DNA from: Methylobacterium oxalidis
GTDB lineage: Bacteria; Pseudomonadota; Alphaproteobacteria; Rhizobiales; Beijerinckiaceae
DNA: 64,000 nt
Direction: 5' to 3'
Assembly (NCBI RefSeq): GCF_007992195.1
Contig: NZ_BJZU01000061.1
Span: forward strand, 1 to 64,000
The notes beneath the pieces were generated by a model that worked only from the letters and a program-made list of their open reading frames with translations, ran no database searches and was not told the origin of the DNA. The position numbers and the translations under genes were made by a program. Each line of letters starts with the position of its first letter. Position 1 is the first letter of the stretch. Positions 33,946 to 44,020 of this stretch are shown here, one piece after another.

Positions 33946-36900
33946 ATGGTTGAGGATACGGCCCAGGGACTTCGATCGAAGCCGCCGGCCCGTGGCTGGG
34001 GCGGCGTGTGCCTCCTCACCGCGCTCTCCCTCGTCTTCCTGCTCGGCCTCGGTATCGGCGTCGCCGTCCTCCGCCTGACCTACGGGCCGCTGCGGATCGA
34101 CGGCCTCTCCGCCCAGGTCGCCTCGGCGATCGCCGACCGGATCGGCCCTGGCTGGAAGATCAGCCTGCGCGACTCCGCGCTGGAGCTCGACAGCGAGCGG
34201 TCGCTAGCGCTCCGCGTCGCCGGGCTCGACATCCGCAATCCGCAGGGCGCGCTCGTGGTGCGGGCGCCGCTCGCGGTCGTCAGCCTCGACACCTGGAGCC
34301 TGATGCGGCTCGCCGTGCAGCCGCGCTCGATCGAGTTCCGCGACCTGCAGATGACAGCCCTCGTGCACCGGGACGGCTCCATCGCCTTCGCGGCCTCCGA
34401 GCCCGCGCACCCCGGGGAGGCCAAACCGCACACGCTGCCGAGCGTCGATCCGGCCCGCGGCACGGTGTCGCCGCTCTCGGCCGCCGTCGCCTCGATCTTC
34501 GGCGTAGTGCTCGACTCGGCGGGCGTCGTCGGCGCCCTCGACCGTGCTCGCATCACCAATGCCCGGCTCACCCTCGTGGACGACGATGCCCGCGAGCGGG
34601 CGGTGTTCGAGCGGGTGAACGGCCTGTTCGGCCGCGACGCCAGCCAGGACGCGCGCATCTTCGAACTGCGCATCGACGGGCCGCACGGCGAGTGGCGCTT
34701 CGGCGGCAATTTGCGCGAGGCGGGCGGCACGAAACGCACGGGCATCATCACTCTCGACGACCTGCCGGTGACGGACCTCCTGCTCCTCTCGGGCCAGTCG
34801 CGCCTGCCGATCACCACCGACCTGAAGCTCTCGGCCAAGGCCGACGTCGCGCTCGACGGCGGCCGCATCGAGGCGATGAAGGCGACGCTGCGCACGAGCG
34901 ACGGCAATTTCCTGATCGAGGAAAAGGACTTCAACCCGGTCACGATCGAGAGCCTGCAGGCCAGCGCGAGCTGGGACGAGGCGAACCGGGCCCTGAAGCT
35001 CGACGCTCTCGACTACGCGGGCGCCGGCAACGCGGTGCGCCTCACCGGCGCCTGGACCGAGAGCCCGGCCGGCGCCGACACCGCCTGGACGGCGACGCTC
35101 ACCGGCCGCGACGCGGTGCTGCGGGGGGCGGGCGCCGCCGACAAGCCGGTGCGGATCGCGACGCTCGACGCCCGCCTCTCGGGACGGAGCGGCGGCATCT
35201 CGATCGACGATCTCACCATGGGCGGCGACACCTTCGGCGGCCGCATCACCGGCACGATCGGTACGGCGGGCGACGATGACGGACTGACGCTGCACGTCGC
35301 CGCCACGAACACCGACGTGCGCACCGCGCTCCGCCTCTGGCCGGAGCACATCGCGCCGCCGACCCGCAACTACCTCGCCGACGAGCTGCGCGGGGGACGC
35401 GTCGACAGCGTCGACATCGCGGTCGACATGACGGGCGCCGAGCTCGCGGCGGCCACCAAGGGCGACCCCATGCCCGACAACGCCGTGCGCATCACCTTCG
35501 GCGTCTCGGACGCGACGCTGAACGTCTCGGCCGACGCCCCGCCCCTCACCCGCGGCCGGGTCTCCGGCGTGATCACCGGCCGCACCACCACGATCCGCGG
35601 GGTCACCGCCGACATCCGCATGGCGGACGGACGCAGCCTCGCCATCACCGAGGGCAGCTTCGTGATCCCCGAGATCACGCCCGAGAAGGTCGTGGCGCAG
35701 ATCGGCCTCCATCTCGGCGGCGGCGCCGACGCGCTGGCGGCCCTGCTGCAGACCAAGATGTTCCGCAGCCTCGCCAACACCGATCTCGATCCGGCGACAG
35801 TGCGCGGCAACGCGGACCTGCGCATCGACTTCCCGCTCAACCTCAAGCACCTGCCCGACCTCGTCGACCTGCCGGTGACCCTGAGCGGCGCCCTGACCGA
35901 CCTCAGCGTCGACAAGGTGTTCGGCAAGGAGCGGCTTGAGAGCGGCAAGTTCGCCGTGAGCTACGACCGCGGCGGCTTCTCGCTGAAGGGCGACGGGCGG
36001 ATCGGCGGCTCGCCCATCACGGTCGACCTGCGCCAGCCGAAGGCCGGCGCACCCGGCGAGGCGCTCGTGGGCCTGACCCTCGACGAGGCCCTGCGCGTGC
36101 GCAAGGGGATGCCCGGCGCGCCCCAGCTCACGGGGCCGATCGCGGTGCGTGCCGTGGTGCCGGTCGGTCGGCCCGGTCCGGGCAAGGCCCCGGTTCGGGT
36201 CGAGGCGGATCTCGGCCGCGCCGGCATCGACGGGCTGGTGCCGGGTTTCGTGAAGCCCGCCGGCAAGCCGGGCCGTCTCTCCTTCACCCTGATCGACGGC
36301 GGGCCCGGGAACGCGACGGAACTGCGCGACATCGTCCTCGACGCGGGGGCCGCCTCCGCTCGCGGCGGCGCAAGCCTCGGGGCGGACGGCGGCATCGACC
36401 GGGCGGAGTTCTCCAGCCTCAAACTCTCGCCCGGCGACGAGATGCGCGTCACCCTCGAGCGCAGCGGCGCGGGGTACCGGCTCGGCGTCAAGGGCGCTGT
36501 CGCCGACGCGCGGCCCTTCCTTCGCTCGCTCACCGGGCCCGACAGCAAGGGTCCGAAGGACGCGAACCCGAAGGAGATCGAGGCCGATCTCGCCCTCAAC
36601 ATCCTGACCGGCTTCAACGAGGAGGCGCTGACGGGCGCGAGCCTCAAGCTCTCGATGCGGGGGCGGGAGGTCCGGCAGGCGAGCTTCCAGGGCCGCTTCC
36701 GTTCCGCCCCCTTCACGGCGAGCATCGCCCGCGGCGACCGCGGCGCTCCGGTCCTCAACGTCGACTCGGCCGATGCCGGCGCGACGTTGCGCTTCGTCGA
36801 CATTTACAAGCGCATGTACGGCGGCCGGCTGCTCCTCAACGTCTCGATGAACGACGGACCGCAGACCGGCGCGGTGAACATCCGCAACTTCGCCCTGCGC

Positions 36901-37398
36901 AACGAGCCCGCCCTGTCGAGCATCATGGCCCAGGGCCCCGCCAGCAGCGAGGTCACGGACGCCCGCGGGCGCCGCCGCGTGGTCCAGGGTCAGGCGAGCG
37001 ACGTCACCTTCGACCGGATGCGCGCGAACTTCGTGCGCACCGGCAGCCGCGTCGACTTCGCGGACGCCGCGATCTCGAACGCGGCGATGGGCTTCACGCT
37101 CAGCGGCTATCTGGACACGGGTCGCGAGCGCACGGACATCAACGGCACCTTCGTGCCACTCTACGGGCTCAACAACGTGGTGGCGCAGGTGCCCCTGTTC
37201 GGGCCCCTCCTCGCGGGCGGCCACAACGAGGGCCTGTTCGCCGTCAACTTCCGCGTCGCCGGCAAGCTCGGCGCGCCGGACGTGAGCGTGAACCCCCTCT
37301 CGGCGGTGGCGCCGGGCTTCCTGCGCAAGCTGTTCAGCGCCGGCGGCGGCTCGGACGCCTTCGCCGACGGCGTGCAGGCCGCGCCGATGGAGCGCTAG
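33946..37398 (+). CDS. Giant AsmA-like (DUF3971, YhdP/TamB-type) envelope protein
   Basis: 1150 aa from ATG 33946, preceded by AAGGTAGG. A single N-terminal TM helix (about 22-46) is followed by a very long beta-rich periplasmic region. LRIDGLSAQVASAIADRIGP and the DUF3971 block (about 360-640) are followed by the AsmA-like C-terminal block (about 960-1130: FRVAGKLGAPDVSVNPLSAV and NGTFVPLYGLNNVVAQVPLF). Such proteins form hydrophobic grooves that bridge the membranes and help move phospholipids to the outer membrane. It stands alone and converges on tyrS with a 7-base gap. Confidence 0.87.
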   Translation: MVEDTAQGLRSKPPARGWGGVCLLTALSLVFLLGLGIGVAVLRLTYGPLRIDGLSAQVASAIADRIGPGWKISLRDSALELDSERSLALRVAGLDIRNPQGALVVRAPLAVVSLDTWSLMRLAVQPRSIEFRDLQMTALVHRDGSIAFAASEPAHPGEAKPHTLPSVDPARGTVSPLSAAVASIFGVVLDSAGVVGALDRARITNARLTLVDDDARERAVFERVNGLFGRDASQDARIFELRIDGPHGEWRFGGNLREAGGTKRTGIITLDDLPVTDLLLLSGQSRLPITTDLKLSAKADVALDGGRIEAMKATLRTSDGNFLIEEKDFNPVTIESLQASASWDEANRALKLDALDYAGAGNAVRLTGAWTESPAGADTAWTATLTGRDAVLRGAGAADKPVRIATLDARLSGRSGGISIDDLTMGGDTFGGRITGTIGTAGDDDGLTLHVAATNTDVRTALRLWPEHIAPPTRNYLADELRGGRVDSVDIAVDMTGAELAAATKGDPMPDNAVRITFGVSDATLNVSADAPPLTRGRVSGVITGRTTTIRGVTADIRMADGRSLAITEGSFVIPEITPEKVVAQIGLHLGGGADALAALLQTKMFRSLANTDLDPATVRGNADLRIDFPLNLKHLPDLVDLPVTLSGALTDLSVDKVFGKERLESGKFAVSYDRGGFSLKGDGRIGGSPITVDLRQPKAGAPGEALVGLTLDEALRVRKGMPGAPQLTGPIAVRAVVPVGRPGPGKAPVRVEADLGRAGIDGLVPGFVKPAGKPGRLSFTLIDGGPGNATELRDIVLDAGAASARGGASLGADGGIDRAEFSSLKLSPGDEMRVTLERSGAGYRLGVKGAVADARPFLRSLTGPDSKGPKDANPKEIEADLALNILTGFNEEALTGASLKLSMRGREVRQASFQGRFRSAPFTASIARGDRGAPVLNVDSADAGATLRFVDIYKRMYGGRLLLNVSMNDGPQTGAVNIRNFALRNEPALSSIMAQGPASSEVTDARGRRRVVQGQASDVTFDRMRANFVRTGSRVDFADAAISNAAMGFTLSGYLDTGRERTDINGTFVPLYGLNNVVAQVPLFGPLLAGGHNEGLFAVNFRVAGKLGAPDVSVNPLSAVAPGFLRKLFSAGGGSDAFADGVQAAPMER

Positions 37399-37405
37399 CC
37401 GCGGA

Positions 37406-38695
37406 TCACTCCGCGCGCAGCAGGACGTGCTTCTTCCGGCCGAAGGAGAGCTTGATCACGCCGTCCGCCGTGAGGTCGCTGTCCCGCAGCACGGCGCGCT
37501 CGTCGCTCACCGCCACGTCGTTCACCCGCAGGCCGCCGTTCTTGATCTGGCGCCGCGCCTCGCTCGTCGAGGGGACGAGCCGCGCGTGCTCCGGCCCGAA
37601 GGCGGTGAGGACGCCGAGCCCGGCCGCGAGGAGATCCCGAGGGACGGTGACGGTCGGCAGATCGGCCGCGAGCGTGCCCTCCACGAAGGTCTTGCGCGCC
37701 GTCTCGGCGGCGGCCTCGGCCGCGTCGCGCCCGTGCATCAGCGCGGTCGCCTCGGTGGCCAGAACCTTCTTGGCCTCATTGATCTCGGCGCCGGCGAGCG
37801 CGGAGAGCCGCGCGATCTCGTCCATCGGCAGAAGGGTGAAGAGCTTGAGGAAGCGGGTGACGTCCGCGTCCTCGGTGTTGCGCCAGAACTGCCAGTAATC
37901 GTAGGGGCTGAGGAAGCCCGCATCGAGCCAGACGGCGCCCGCCGCGGTCTTGCCCATCTTGGCGCCGGACGCGGTCGTCAGCAGCGGGCAGGTCAGCCCG
38001 TAGAGCTGCGGCGTGCCGAGGCGGCGGCCGAGATCGATGCCGTTGACGATGTTGCCCCACTGGTCCGAGCCGCCCATCTGCAGGATGCAGCCGTAGCGGC
38101 GGTTCAGCTCCACGAAGTCGTAGGACTGGAGGATCATGTAGTTGAATTCCAGGAACGAGAGCTCCTGGTCGCGCTCCAGCCGCATCCGCACGCTGTCCAT
38201 CGACATCATGCGGTTGACCGAGAAGTGCCGGCCGATGTCGCGCAGCATCTCGATGTAGTTGAGCTTCGTCAGCCACTCGGCGTTGTCGACCATCAGGGCG
38301 CCGTTGCCCCCCTCGCCGAACCGGAGGAAGCGCGCGAAGGTCTTCTTGATGCCCTCCTTGTTCTCCTCGATCTGCTCCAGCGTCAGGATCTTGCGGGCCT
38401 CGTCGCGGCCGGATGGGTCGCCGACCCGCGTCGTGCCGCCGCCCATCAGCGCGATCGGCTTGCCGCCGGTGGCCTGCAGCCAGTGCAGCATCATGATCGA
38501 GAGGAGGTGGCCGACGTGGAGCGAGGCCGCCGTGCAGTCGTAGCCCACATAGGTCGTGAGGCGCCCCTCCAGCGCCGACGCGTCGATCCCGGCGAGGTCC
38601 GAGCCCTGGTGGATGTAGCCGCGCTCCGTCAGGATCCGCAGGAAGTCGGATCGTGGGCTGAAGCTCTCGGAGGCGTTCGGGGTCGGGGACGTCAT
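37406..38695 (-). CDS. tyrS: Tyrosyl-tRNA synthetase
   Basis: 429 aa, class I synthetase. The HIGH-type motif is HVGH at 60-63 within [20 protein letters not shown]. The tyrosine-binding [18 protein letters not shown] and [20 protein letters not shown] follow. The KMSKS-type signature reads KMGKT, around residue 240-250. The C-terminal S4-like RNA-binding domain is clear ([20 protein letters not shown]). It is divergent from anmK; a tyrS-anmK pair is a known arrangement in Alphaproteobacteria. Confidence 0.96.
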   Translation of the reverse strand: MTSPTPNASESFSPRSDFLRILTERGYIHQGSDLAGIDASALEGRLTTYVGYDCTAASLHVGHLLSIMMLHWLQATGGKPIALMGGGTTRVGDPSGRDEARKILTLEQIEENKEGIKKTFARFLRFGEGGNGALMVDNAEWLTKLNYIEMLRDIGRHFSVNRMMSMDSVRMRLERDQELSFLEFNYMILQSYDFVELNRRYGCILQMGGSDQWGNIVNGIDLGRRLGTPQLYGLTCPLLTTASGAKMGKTAAGAVWLDAGFLSPYDYWQFWRNTEDADVTRFLKLFTLLPMDEIARLSALAGAEINEAKKVLATEATALMHGRDAAEAAAETARKTFVEGTLAADLPTVTVPRDLLAAGLGVLTAFGPEHARLVPSTSEARRQIKNGGLRVNDVAVSDERAVLRDSDLTADGVIKLSFGRKKHVLLRAE

Positions 38696-38840
38696 GGCGG
38701 CGGTTCGGTCTCGCGGGGCGCCGGGCGGGAGCCGGCCCGGGCGGGACAGGATCGCGCCCCGCGTGCTAGCTCCTGCGCTTCGGCACGGATGGCCGCGCTC
38801 TTAGCAGGGCGGCGGGGGAAAGGCACGGGGGCGGAACGCA

Positions 38841-39974
38841 ATGGCGATGATGCGCGCGATCGGGCTGATGAGCGGCACCTCCCTCGACGGCGTCGACATC
38901 GCGCTCATCGAGACGGACGGGGAGCGCGTCCACGTCGTCAAGGGCCACAACAACTTCCTGGAGCCGCTCGGGCCGACCGGCTACCGCGGCTATTCCGACG
39001 AGGAGAAGGCGCTGCTGCGCGCCGCCACCAAGGACGCCGAGAGCGTGGTGGCGCCCGACGACCGGCCCGGCCGCCTGCCGGAGGCGGAAGCCTTCGTCAC
39101 GAAGGCCCATGCCGAGGCGGTGGAGCACTTCCTCGCCGAGAACGGCCTCTCGGCCGGCGACATCGACGTGATCGGCTTCCACGGCCAGACCGTGATCCAC
39201 CGGCCCGACCACCGGATCAGCATCCAGATCGGCGACGGGACCGCGCTCGCGCGGCGGCTCGGCATCCCCGTCGTCTCCGACCTGCGCCGGGCCGACATCG
39301 AGGCGGGCGGGCAGGGGGCGCCGCTCGTGCCGATCTTCCACAAGGCCCTCGCCGAGGCCTCGGGCTTCGACGGGCCGTTCGGCATCCTCAACATCGGCGG
39401 CGTCGCCAACGCGACTCTGATCGACTCGAAGGGCAGCATCGTCGCCTTCGACACGGGGCCCGGAAACGCCCTCATCGACGAGTGGATGCAGGAGCGTGAG
39501 AACAAGAACCTCGACGACGGCGGCCGTACCGCGGCCCGGGGCCGGCCGGACGAGTCGCTCCTCGCCTGGCTCCTGATGCACCCGTTCTTCGTGCGCAGGC
39601 CGCCGAAGTCGCTCGACCGGAACTGGTTCTCGCACAAGCTCGCGGGCCAGCTCTCGACGGAGGACGGCGCGGCGACCCTGACCGCCTTCACGGCCCGCGC
39701 GGTCGCCCGCGCCCTCGATCACGCCCCCGAGATCCCGACCCGCTGGATCGTCGCCGGTGGGGGCGCCCGCAACGGCGAATTGGTGCGCCTGCTCCACTAC
39801 CACCTGCGTTCCGAGATCACGACCGCCGACGCGATCGGCTGGTCCTCGGCCTACCTGGAGGCGCAGGCGTTCGCGCACCTCGCCGTGCGCTCGCTGAAGG
39901 GCCTGCCGATCACCTTCCCGTCGACCACGGGCGTTAGGCAGCCGATCAGCGGGGGCGTGCTGGCGCAGCCGTGA
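38841..39974 (+). CDS. anmK: Anhydro-N-acetylmuramic acid kinase AnmK
   Basis: 377 aa. The enzyme recycles peptidoglycan by opening and phosphorylating 1,6-anhydro-MurNAc to MurNAc-6-phosphate. The ATP-binding loop RAIGLMSGTSLDGVDIALIE is at the start. Sugar-kinase/Hsp70-fold signatures are IGFHGQTVIHRPDHRISIQI, PLVPIFHKAL, ILNIGGVANATLID, AFDTGPGNALIDEWM and IVAGGGARNGELV. It is divergent from tyrS. Confidence 0.95.
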   Translation: MAMMRAIGLMSGTSLDGVDIALIETDGERVHVVKGHNNFLEPLGPTGYRGYSDEEKALLRAATKDAESVVAPDDRPGRLPEAEAFVTKAHAEAVEHFLAENGLSAGDIDVIGFHGQTVIHRPDHRISIQIGDGTALARRLGIPVVSDLRRADIEAGGQGAPLVPIFHKALAEASGFDGPFGILNIGGVANATLIDSKGSIVAFDTGPGNALIDEWMQERENKNLDDGGRTAARGRPDESLLAWLLMHPFFVRRPPKSLDRNWFSHKLAGQLSTEDGAATLTAFTARAVARALDHAPEIPTRWIVAGGGARNGELVRLLHYHLRSEITTADAIGWSSAYLEAQAFAHLAVRSLKGLPITFPSTTGVRQPISGGVLAQP

Positions 39975-40134
39975 TCCGGCGCCGAAATATCTCAGATCCG
40001 ACTCGCCGTCCTGCCCGGACGATCTCCCGTCTGGAGCCGGCGGCCCGTGACGACCATGCATCGGCGCGATCACGCCACGTCCGAGGTCCCGGCGTCCGAC
40101 GAGGGGCCGGCCTGATCGCCGCGCAGTCCGGACC

Positions 40135-40734
40135 GTGAGCCTCGGTCATGCCCTGCGGCGGATCGCCGAGGAGTACCCGCTCGCCCGGCTCGAACCGCCG
40201 GCGAACCATCCCCTCGGCTGGGTCATCCGCCGCGGCGCGCCGGACGAGTTGCGGCGCCTCCTCGGACCGCAGGCGGGCCTCCTCGTGAAGGGCAGCGCCG
40301 GGCGCGGCTCCCGCTGGGCCGCCGTGCCCTGGATCGCCGTGTTCGACCCCGGCGTCACCACGAGCGCGACGCGGGGCTACTACCTCGTCTACCTCTTCCC
40401 CGCCGACCGCGAGGCGGTGCACCTCTCCCTCGCCCAGGGCACGGTCGCGGCGATTCGCGAGCACGGGCCCGGCGCGCAGGCCTCCCTGCGCGCCTCGGGC
40501 CATGGCCTGCGCGCCGCGCTCTCCGACTTCGCGGAGCGCCTGCCGGAGCGGGCGATCCGCCTCGGCACCGAGGGCGACTTGCCCGGCGGCTACGAGGCCG
40601 CCCACATCCTCGGCCTGACGTACGGGCTGGACGATCTCGGTGACGAGCGCCGGCTGACGGAGGATCTGGCCGCGGGCCTCTCGGCCTATCGCGCCCTCAG
40701 GGCGCGCGGCGGTCTCGCGGCCGTGCCGGGATGA
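40135..40734 (+). CDS. Stand-alone DUF3578 (McrB N-terminal-like) protein
   Basis: 199 aa from GTG 40135. The sequence from about 40 to 150 follows the DUF3578/MrcB-N pattern of the DNA-recognition half of McrB-type restriction enzymes: VKGSAGRGSRWAAVPWIAVF, TTSATRGYYLVYLFPADREA and VHLSLAQGTVAA. Known members bind modified DNA through this domain and carry a separate GTPase; here no AAA/GTPase part and no mcrC are present. Its 3' end overlaps the convergent EamA gene by 38 bases. No other defence gene is nearby. Function is therefore open. Confidence 0.72.
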   Translation: MSLGHALRRIAEEYPLARLEPPANHPLGWVIRRGAPDELRRLLGPQAGLLVKGSAGRGSRWAAVPWIAVFDPGVTTSATRGYYLVYLFPADREAVHLSLAQGTVAAIREHGPGAQASLRASGHGLRAALSDFAERLPERAIRLGTEGDLPGGYEAAHILGLTYGLDDLGDERRLTEDLAAGLSAYRALRARGGLAAVPG

Positions 40735-41608
40735 AGCCGGGCGGCGCGGCCCGCCTGCGCCCCCCGAAGACGCTGAGCGCGATGCCGATCAGGATCAGCG
40801 CGGCGCCCCCGGCTTCGACGGGCCCGAACGGCTCGCCGAGCAGGGCGCTGGTGCTGGAGATGCCCACGACCGGCACCAGCAGCGCGAACGGGGTGACGGT
40901 GGCGGCCGGGTAGCGGCTGAGCAGCCGGTTCCACAGGGCGAAGGCGAGGATCGTCGTCGGGTAGGCGATGAACAGGACCGCCGCGAGTGTGCGGGCGTCG
41001 GCGCGGCGCAGGCCCTCGGCGATCGCGGCGGGCCCCTCCACGAGCAGCGACAGACCGAGAAGCGGGGGCGTCGCCGCGAGGCTGCCCCAGACCATCAGGG
41101 CCAGCATGTCGATGCGGCCGGCCCGCTTCACGATGATGTTGGCGCAGGCCCAGGCGAGCGCCGCCCCGAGCACGAGGAGGAGCGGGGTCAGGAGCGCGTG
41201 CTGCGCCTTCCACACGCCGATCACCGCGACGCCGAGCGCGGCCACGAGACCGCCGGCCATCTGCAGCGCGCCCGGCCGCTCGCCGAACACCACGAAGGCG
41301 AGGCCGATCGTGAAGAAGACCTGCATCTGGATCAGGAGCGAGGACAGGCCGGCGGGCATGCCGAGGGCGATCGCGAGGAAGAGCAGCCCGAACTGCACGA
41401 CGCCGAGGGAGAACCCGAACCCCACCACCGTGCCGAGCGACGCCTTCGGCGGTCGCACGAGGAGCACCCCCGGCAGCGCCGCGAGCAGGAAGCGCAGGGC
41501 GGTGAGCAGCAGGGGCGGCAGGGTCTCGAGCCCCACCTTGATCGCCACGAAGTTGACGCCGAGCAGCGTGACGACGAGGAGGGCCGTCAGAACATCCCGC
41601 AGCGTCAT
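40697..41608 (-). CDS. EamA/DMT-family membrane transporter
   Basis: 303 aa from ATG 41608 (MTLRDVLTALLVV). About ten hydrophobic segments are arranged as two EamA repeats (about 5-140 and 150-285). The repeats include VTLLGVNFVAIKVGLETLPP, ALRFLLAALPG and AWACANIIVKRAGRIDMLAL. This family exports amino acids, nucleotides or sugars; substrate is unknown. Its 3' end overlaps the DUF3578 gene. Confidence 0.9.
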   Translation of the reverse strand: MTLRDVLTALLVVTLLGVNFVAIKVGLETLPPLLLTALRFLLAALPGVLLVRPPKASLGTVVGFGFSLGVVQFGLLFLAIALGMPAGLSSLLIQMQVFFTIGLAFVVFGERPGALQMAGGLVAALGVAVIGVWKAQHALLTPLLLVLGAALAWACANIIVKRAGRIDMLALMVWGSLAATPPLLGLSLLVEGPAAIAEGLRRADARTLAAVLFIAYPTTILAFALWNRLLSRYPAATVTPFALLVPVVGISSTSALLGEPFGPVEAGGAALILIGIALSVFGGRRRAAPPGFIPARPRDRRAP

Positions 41609-41796
41609 CGGTTCCCTCCCGCGCCGCCGCCTCCGGCGCGCGGTGGCGGACCTGAACCCGAGCCGGCGGCCGCCGTCGAGGTACGGTTGCGCGGAAAAGC
41701 GCCGGGGCGTGTCCGGCCGCACGGGCAATACGCTTTCGGTGCCCGGCGCGGATCGGATTTGTGGGCCGCGCGATCCCGCGCTAGAGCGGGCGGGCG

Positions 41797-42912
41797 ATGT
41801 CCCACAACACGTTCGGCCACCTCTTCCGCGTCACCACCTTCGGCGAGAGCCACGGGGTCGCCCTCGGCTGCGTGGTCGATGGCTGCCCGCCCGGCCTGCC
41901 GCTCGAGGCCGACGAGATCCAGGCCGAGCTCGACCGGCGCAAGCCCGGCCAGTCGCGCTTCACCACGCAGCGGCGGGAGCCGGATCAGGTGCGGATCCTG
42001 TCCGGCGTCTTCGCGGACGACCGCACCGGCGGACGCCAGCTCACCACCGGCACGCCGATCGCGCTGATGATCGAGAACACGGACCAGCGCTCGAAGGACT
42101 ATTCCGAGATCCGCGACAGCTACCGGCCGGGCCACGCCGACTACACCTACGACGCCAAGTACGGCATCCGCGACTATCGCGGCGGCGGGCGCTCCTCGGC
42201 GCGCGAGACCGCGGCGCGGGTCGCAGCGGGTGCCGTCGCCCGCAAGGTCCTGCCGGCCGGCGTCGCGATCCGCGCCGCCCTCGTCCAGATGGGCCCGCAC
42301 GGGATCGACCGCGCGAACTGGGACTGGGAGGAGGTCGCCCGCAACCCCTTCTTCTGCCCGGACGCCCGGGCCGCCGCCTTCTACGAGACCTACCTCGACG
42401 GCATCCGCAAGGACGGCTCGTCGGTCGGCGCGGTGATCGAGGTCGTGGCCGAGGGCGTGCCCGCGGGCCTCGGCGCGCCGGTCTACGGCAAGCTCGACGC
42501 GGATCTCGCCGCCGCCATGATGTCGATCAACGCCGTCAAGGGCGTCGAGATCGGCGACGGCTTCGCGGCGGCCTCCCTCCGCGGCGAGGAGAACGCCGAC
42601 GAGATGCGCGCCTCGAACGACGGCCGCCCCGCCTTCCTGGCCAACCACGCGGGCGGCATCCTCGGCGGCATCTCGTCGGGCCAGCCGATCGTCTGCCGCT
42701 TCGCCGTGAAGCCCACCTCCTCGATCCTGACGCCCCGCCGCTCGGTGACCCGGGACAACCGCGAGGTCGACCTCGTCACCAAGGGGCGCCACGACCCCTG
42801 CGTCGGCATCCGCGCCGTGCCCGTGGCCGAGGCGATGATGGCCTGCGTGCTCGCCGACCACTATCTGCGCCACCGGGGTCAGATCGGCGTCGAGCCCGAC
42901 GCCCGCCGGTAG
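41797..42912 (+). CDS. aroC: Chorismate synthase
   Basis: 371 aa. AroC makes chorismate from 5-enolpyruvylshikimate-3-phosphate with reduced FMN, the last step of the shikimate pathway. Signatures are the N-terminal [80 protein letters not shown] and [15 protein letters not shown]. ribB follows after 27 bases, so a shared transcript is likely. Confidence 0.97.
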   Translation: MSHNTFGHLFRVTTFGESHGVALGCVVDGCPPGLPLEADEIQAELDRRKPGQSRFTTQRREPDQVRILSGVFADDRTGGRQLTTGTPIALMIENTDQRSKDYSEIRDSYRPGHADYTYDAKYGIRDYRGGGRSSARETAARVAAGAVARKVLPAGVAIRAALVQMGPHGIDRANWDWEEVARNPFFCPDARAAAFYETYLDGIRKDGSSVGAVIEVVAEGVPAGLGAPVYGKLDADLAAAMMSINAVKGVEIGDGFAAASLRGEENADEMRASNDGRPAFLANHAGGILGGISSGQPIVCRFAVKPTSSILTPRRSVTRDNREVDLVTKGRHDPCVGIRAVPVAEAMMACVLADHYLRHRGQIGVEPDARR

Positions 42913-42939
42913 GCCCGAACCGAAGAAGAGTCACCCCCC

Positions 42940-44016
42940 GTGTCCCATACCAGCGTCACCGAAGCCCTCGAGGCGTTCAGCCGCGGCGAGATCGTGGTCG
43001 TCACCGACGACGACGACCGCGAGAACGAGGGCGACCTCGTCGTCGCGGCCTCCCTCTGCACGCCGGAGAAGATGGCCTTCATCATCCGCAACACCTGCGG
43101 CATCGTCTGCGCGCCGATCACGCTCGGCGAAGCGCGCCGGCTGCGCCTCGACCCGATGGTGGCCTCGAACGACGCGCCGCTCGGCACCGCCTTCACGGTC
43201 ACCGTCGACGTCAAGCACGGGCTCACCACCGGCATCTCGGCCGAGCAGCGCTGCAATACCGTGCGGGCGCTCGCCAACGGCAACATGGGCGCGGCCGACT
43301 TCGTGCGGCCCGGCCACGTCTTCCCGCTGATCGCGAAGGACGGCGGCGTGCTGATGCGCTCCGGCCATACCGAGGCCGCGGTGGATCTCTGCCGCCTCGC
43401 CGGGCTCCCGCCGGTCGGCGTGATCTGCGAGCTCGCCAACGACGACGGCACCGTGATGAAGGGCCCGCAGATCGAGGACTTCGCCGACCGCCACGGCCTG
43501 AAGCGGGTCTCGGTGGCCGACCTGATCGCCTACCGGCAGGCCCGCGACAAGCTGGTGGAGCGGGTCGGACACTTCCCAGTCCGCACCGAGCACGGCGAGA
43601 TGACGGGCTACGCCTACACGACGCCTTTCGAGACGATCCAGCAGTTCGCCTTCGTGCACGGGCGGATCGGCGACGGGCACGACGTACTGGTGCGGCTCCA
43701 CCGCTCGAATGTGGTGGCCGACGTGATCGAGGGGGGCAAGCAGATCGACTGCGTCATGCGCCGCTTCGCCCGCGAGGGCCGCGGCGTCCTGGTCTACCTG
43801 CGCGACGGCACGGCCGGGGTGCCGCTCTCGCGCTTCGCGGAGGAGGGGACGGAGGCGCAGCGGGTGCGCCAGTGGCGCGAGGTGGGCCTCGGTGCGCAGA
43901 TCCTGCGCGACCTCGGCGTGGTCTCGATCCGCAACTTGTCCTCCTCGTCCCGGTCCTATGTCGGCCTGTCGGGCTTCGGGATCGAGATGCTGGGCGAGGA
44001 GCCGCTGGAGACCTGA
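42940..44016 (+). CDS. ribB: 3,4-dihydroxy-2-butanone 4-phosphate synthase with degenerate GTP cyclohydrolase II domain
   Basis: 358 aa from GTG 42940. RibB converts ribulose-5-phosphate to dihydroxybutanone phosphate for riboflavin. The RibB domain (1-205) is intact: VVTDDDDRENEGDLVVAA, CGIVCAPIT, LGTAFTVTVDVKHGLTTGIS, DFVRPGHVFPL, RSGHTEAAVDLCRLAG. The C-terminal part (about 215-350) follows RibA layout (GYAYTTPF, VLVYLRDGTAGVPLSRF, DLGVVSIRNL) but the three zinc-binding cysteines of GTP cyclohydrolase II are missing. Only RibB activity is expected, so GTP cyclohydrolase II must come from elsewhere. Confidence 0.93.
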   Translation: MSHTSVTEALEAFSRGEIVVVTDDDDRENEGDLVVAASLCTPEKMAFIIRNTCGIVCAPITLGEARRLRLDPMVASNDAPLGTAFTVTVDVKHGLTTGISAEQRCNTVRALANGNMGAADFVRPGHVFPLIAKDGGVLMRSGHTEAAVDLCRLAGLPPVGVICELANDDGTVMKGPQIEDFADRHGLKRVSVADLIAYRQARDKLVERVGHFPVRTEHGEMTGYAYTTPFETIQQFAFVHGRIGDGHDVLVRLHRSNVVADVIEGGKQIDCVMRRFAREGRGVLVYLRDGTAGVPLSRFAEEGTEAQRVRQWREVGLGAQILRDLGVVSIRNLSSSSRSYVGLSGFGIEMLGEEPLET

Positions 44017-44020
44017 GGGC

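Noticed and set aside
34204..37224. A 1006-codon minus-strand frame opposite the AsmA-like gene
   Set aside because: No recognisable motif and composition typical of the reverse strand of GC-rich coding DNA.
37427..39499. A 690-codon plus-strand frame over tyrS and anmK
   Set aside because: It overlaps tyrS in antisense and anmK in another frame, and both of those are certain.
40135..41608. A complete McrBC restriction system
   Set aside because: Only the DUF3578 part is present. The neighbours are an EamA transporter and aroC, with no GTPase or nuclease gene.
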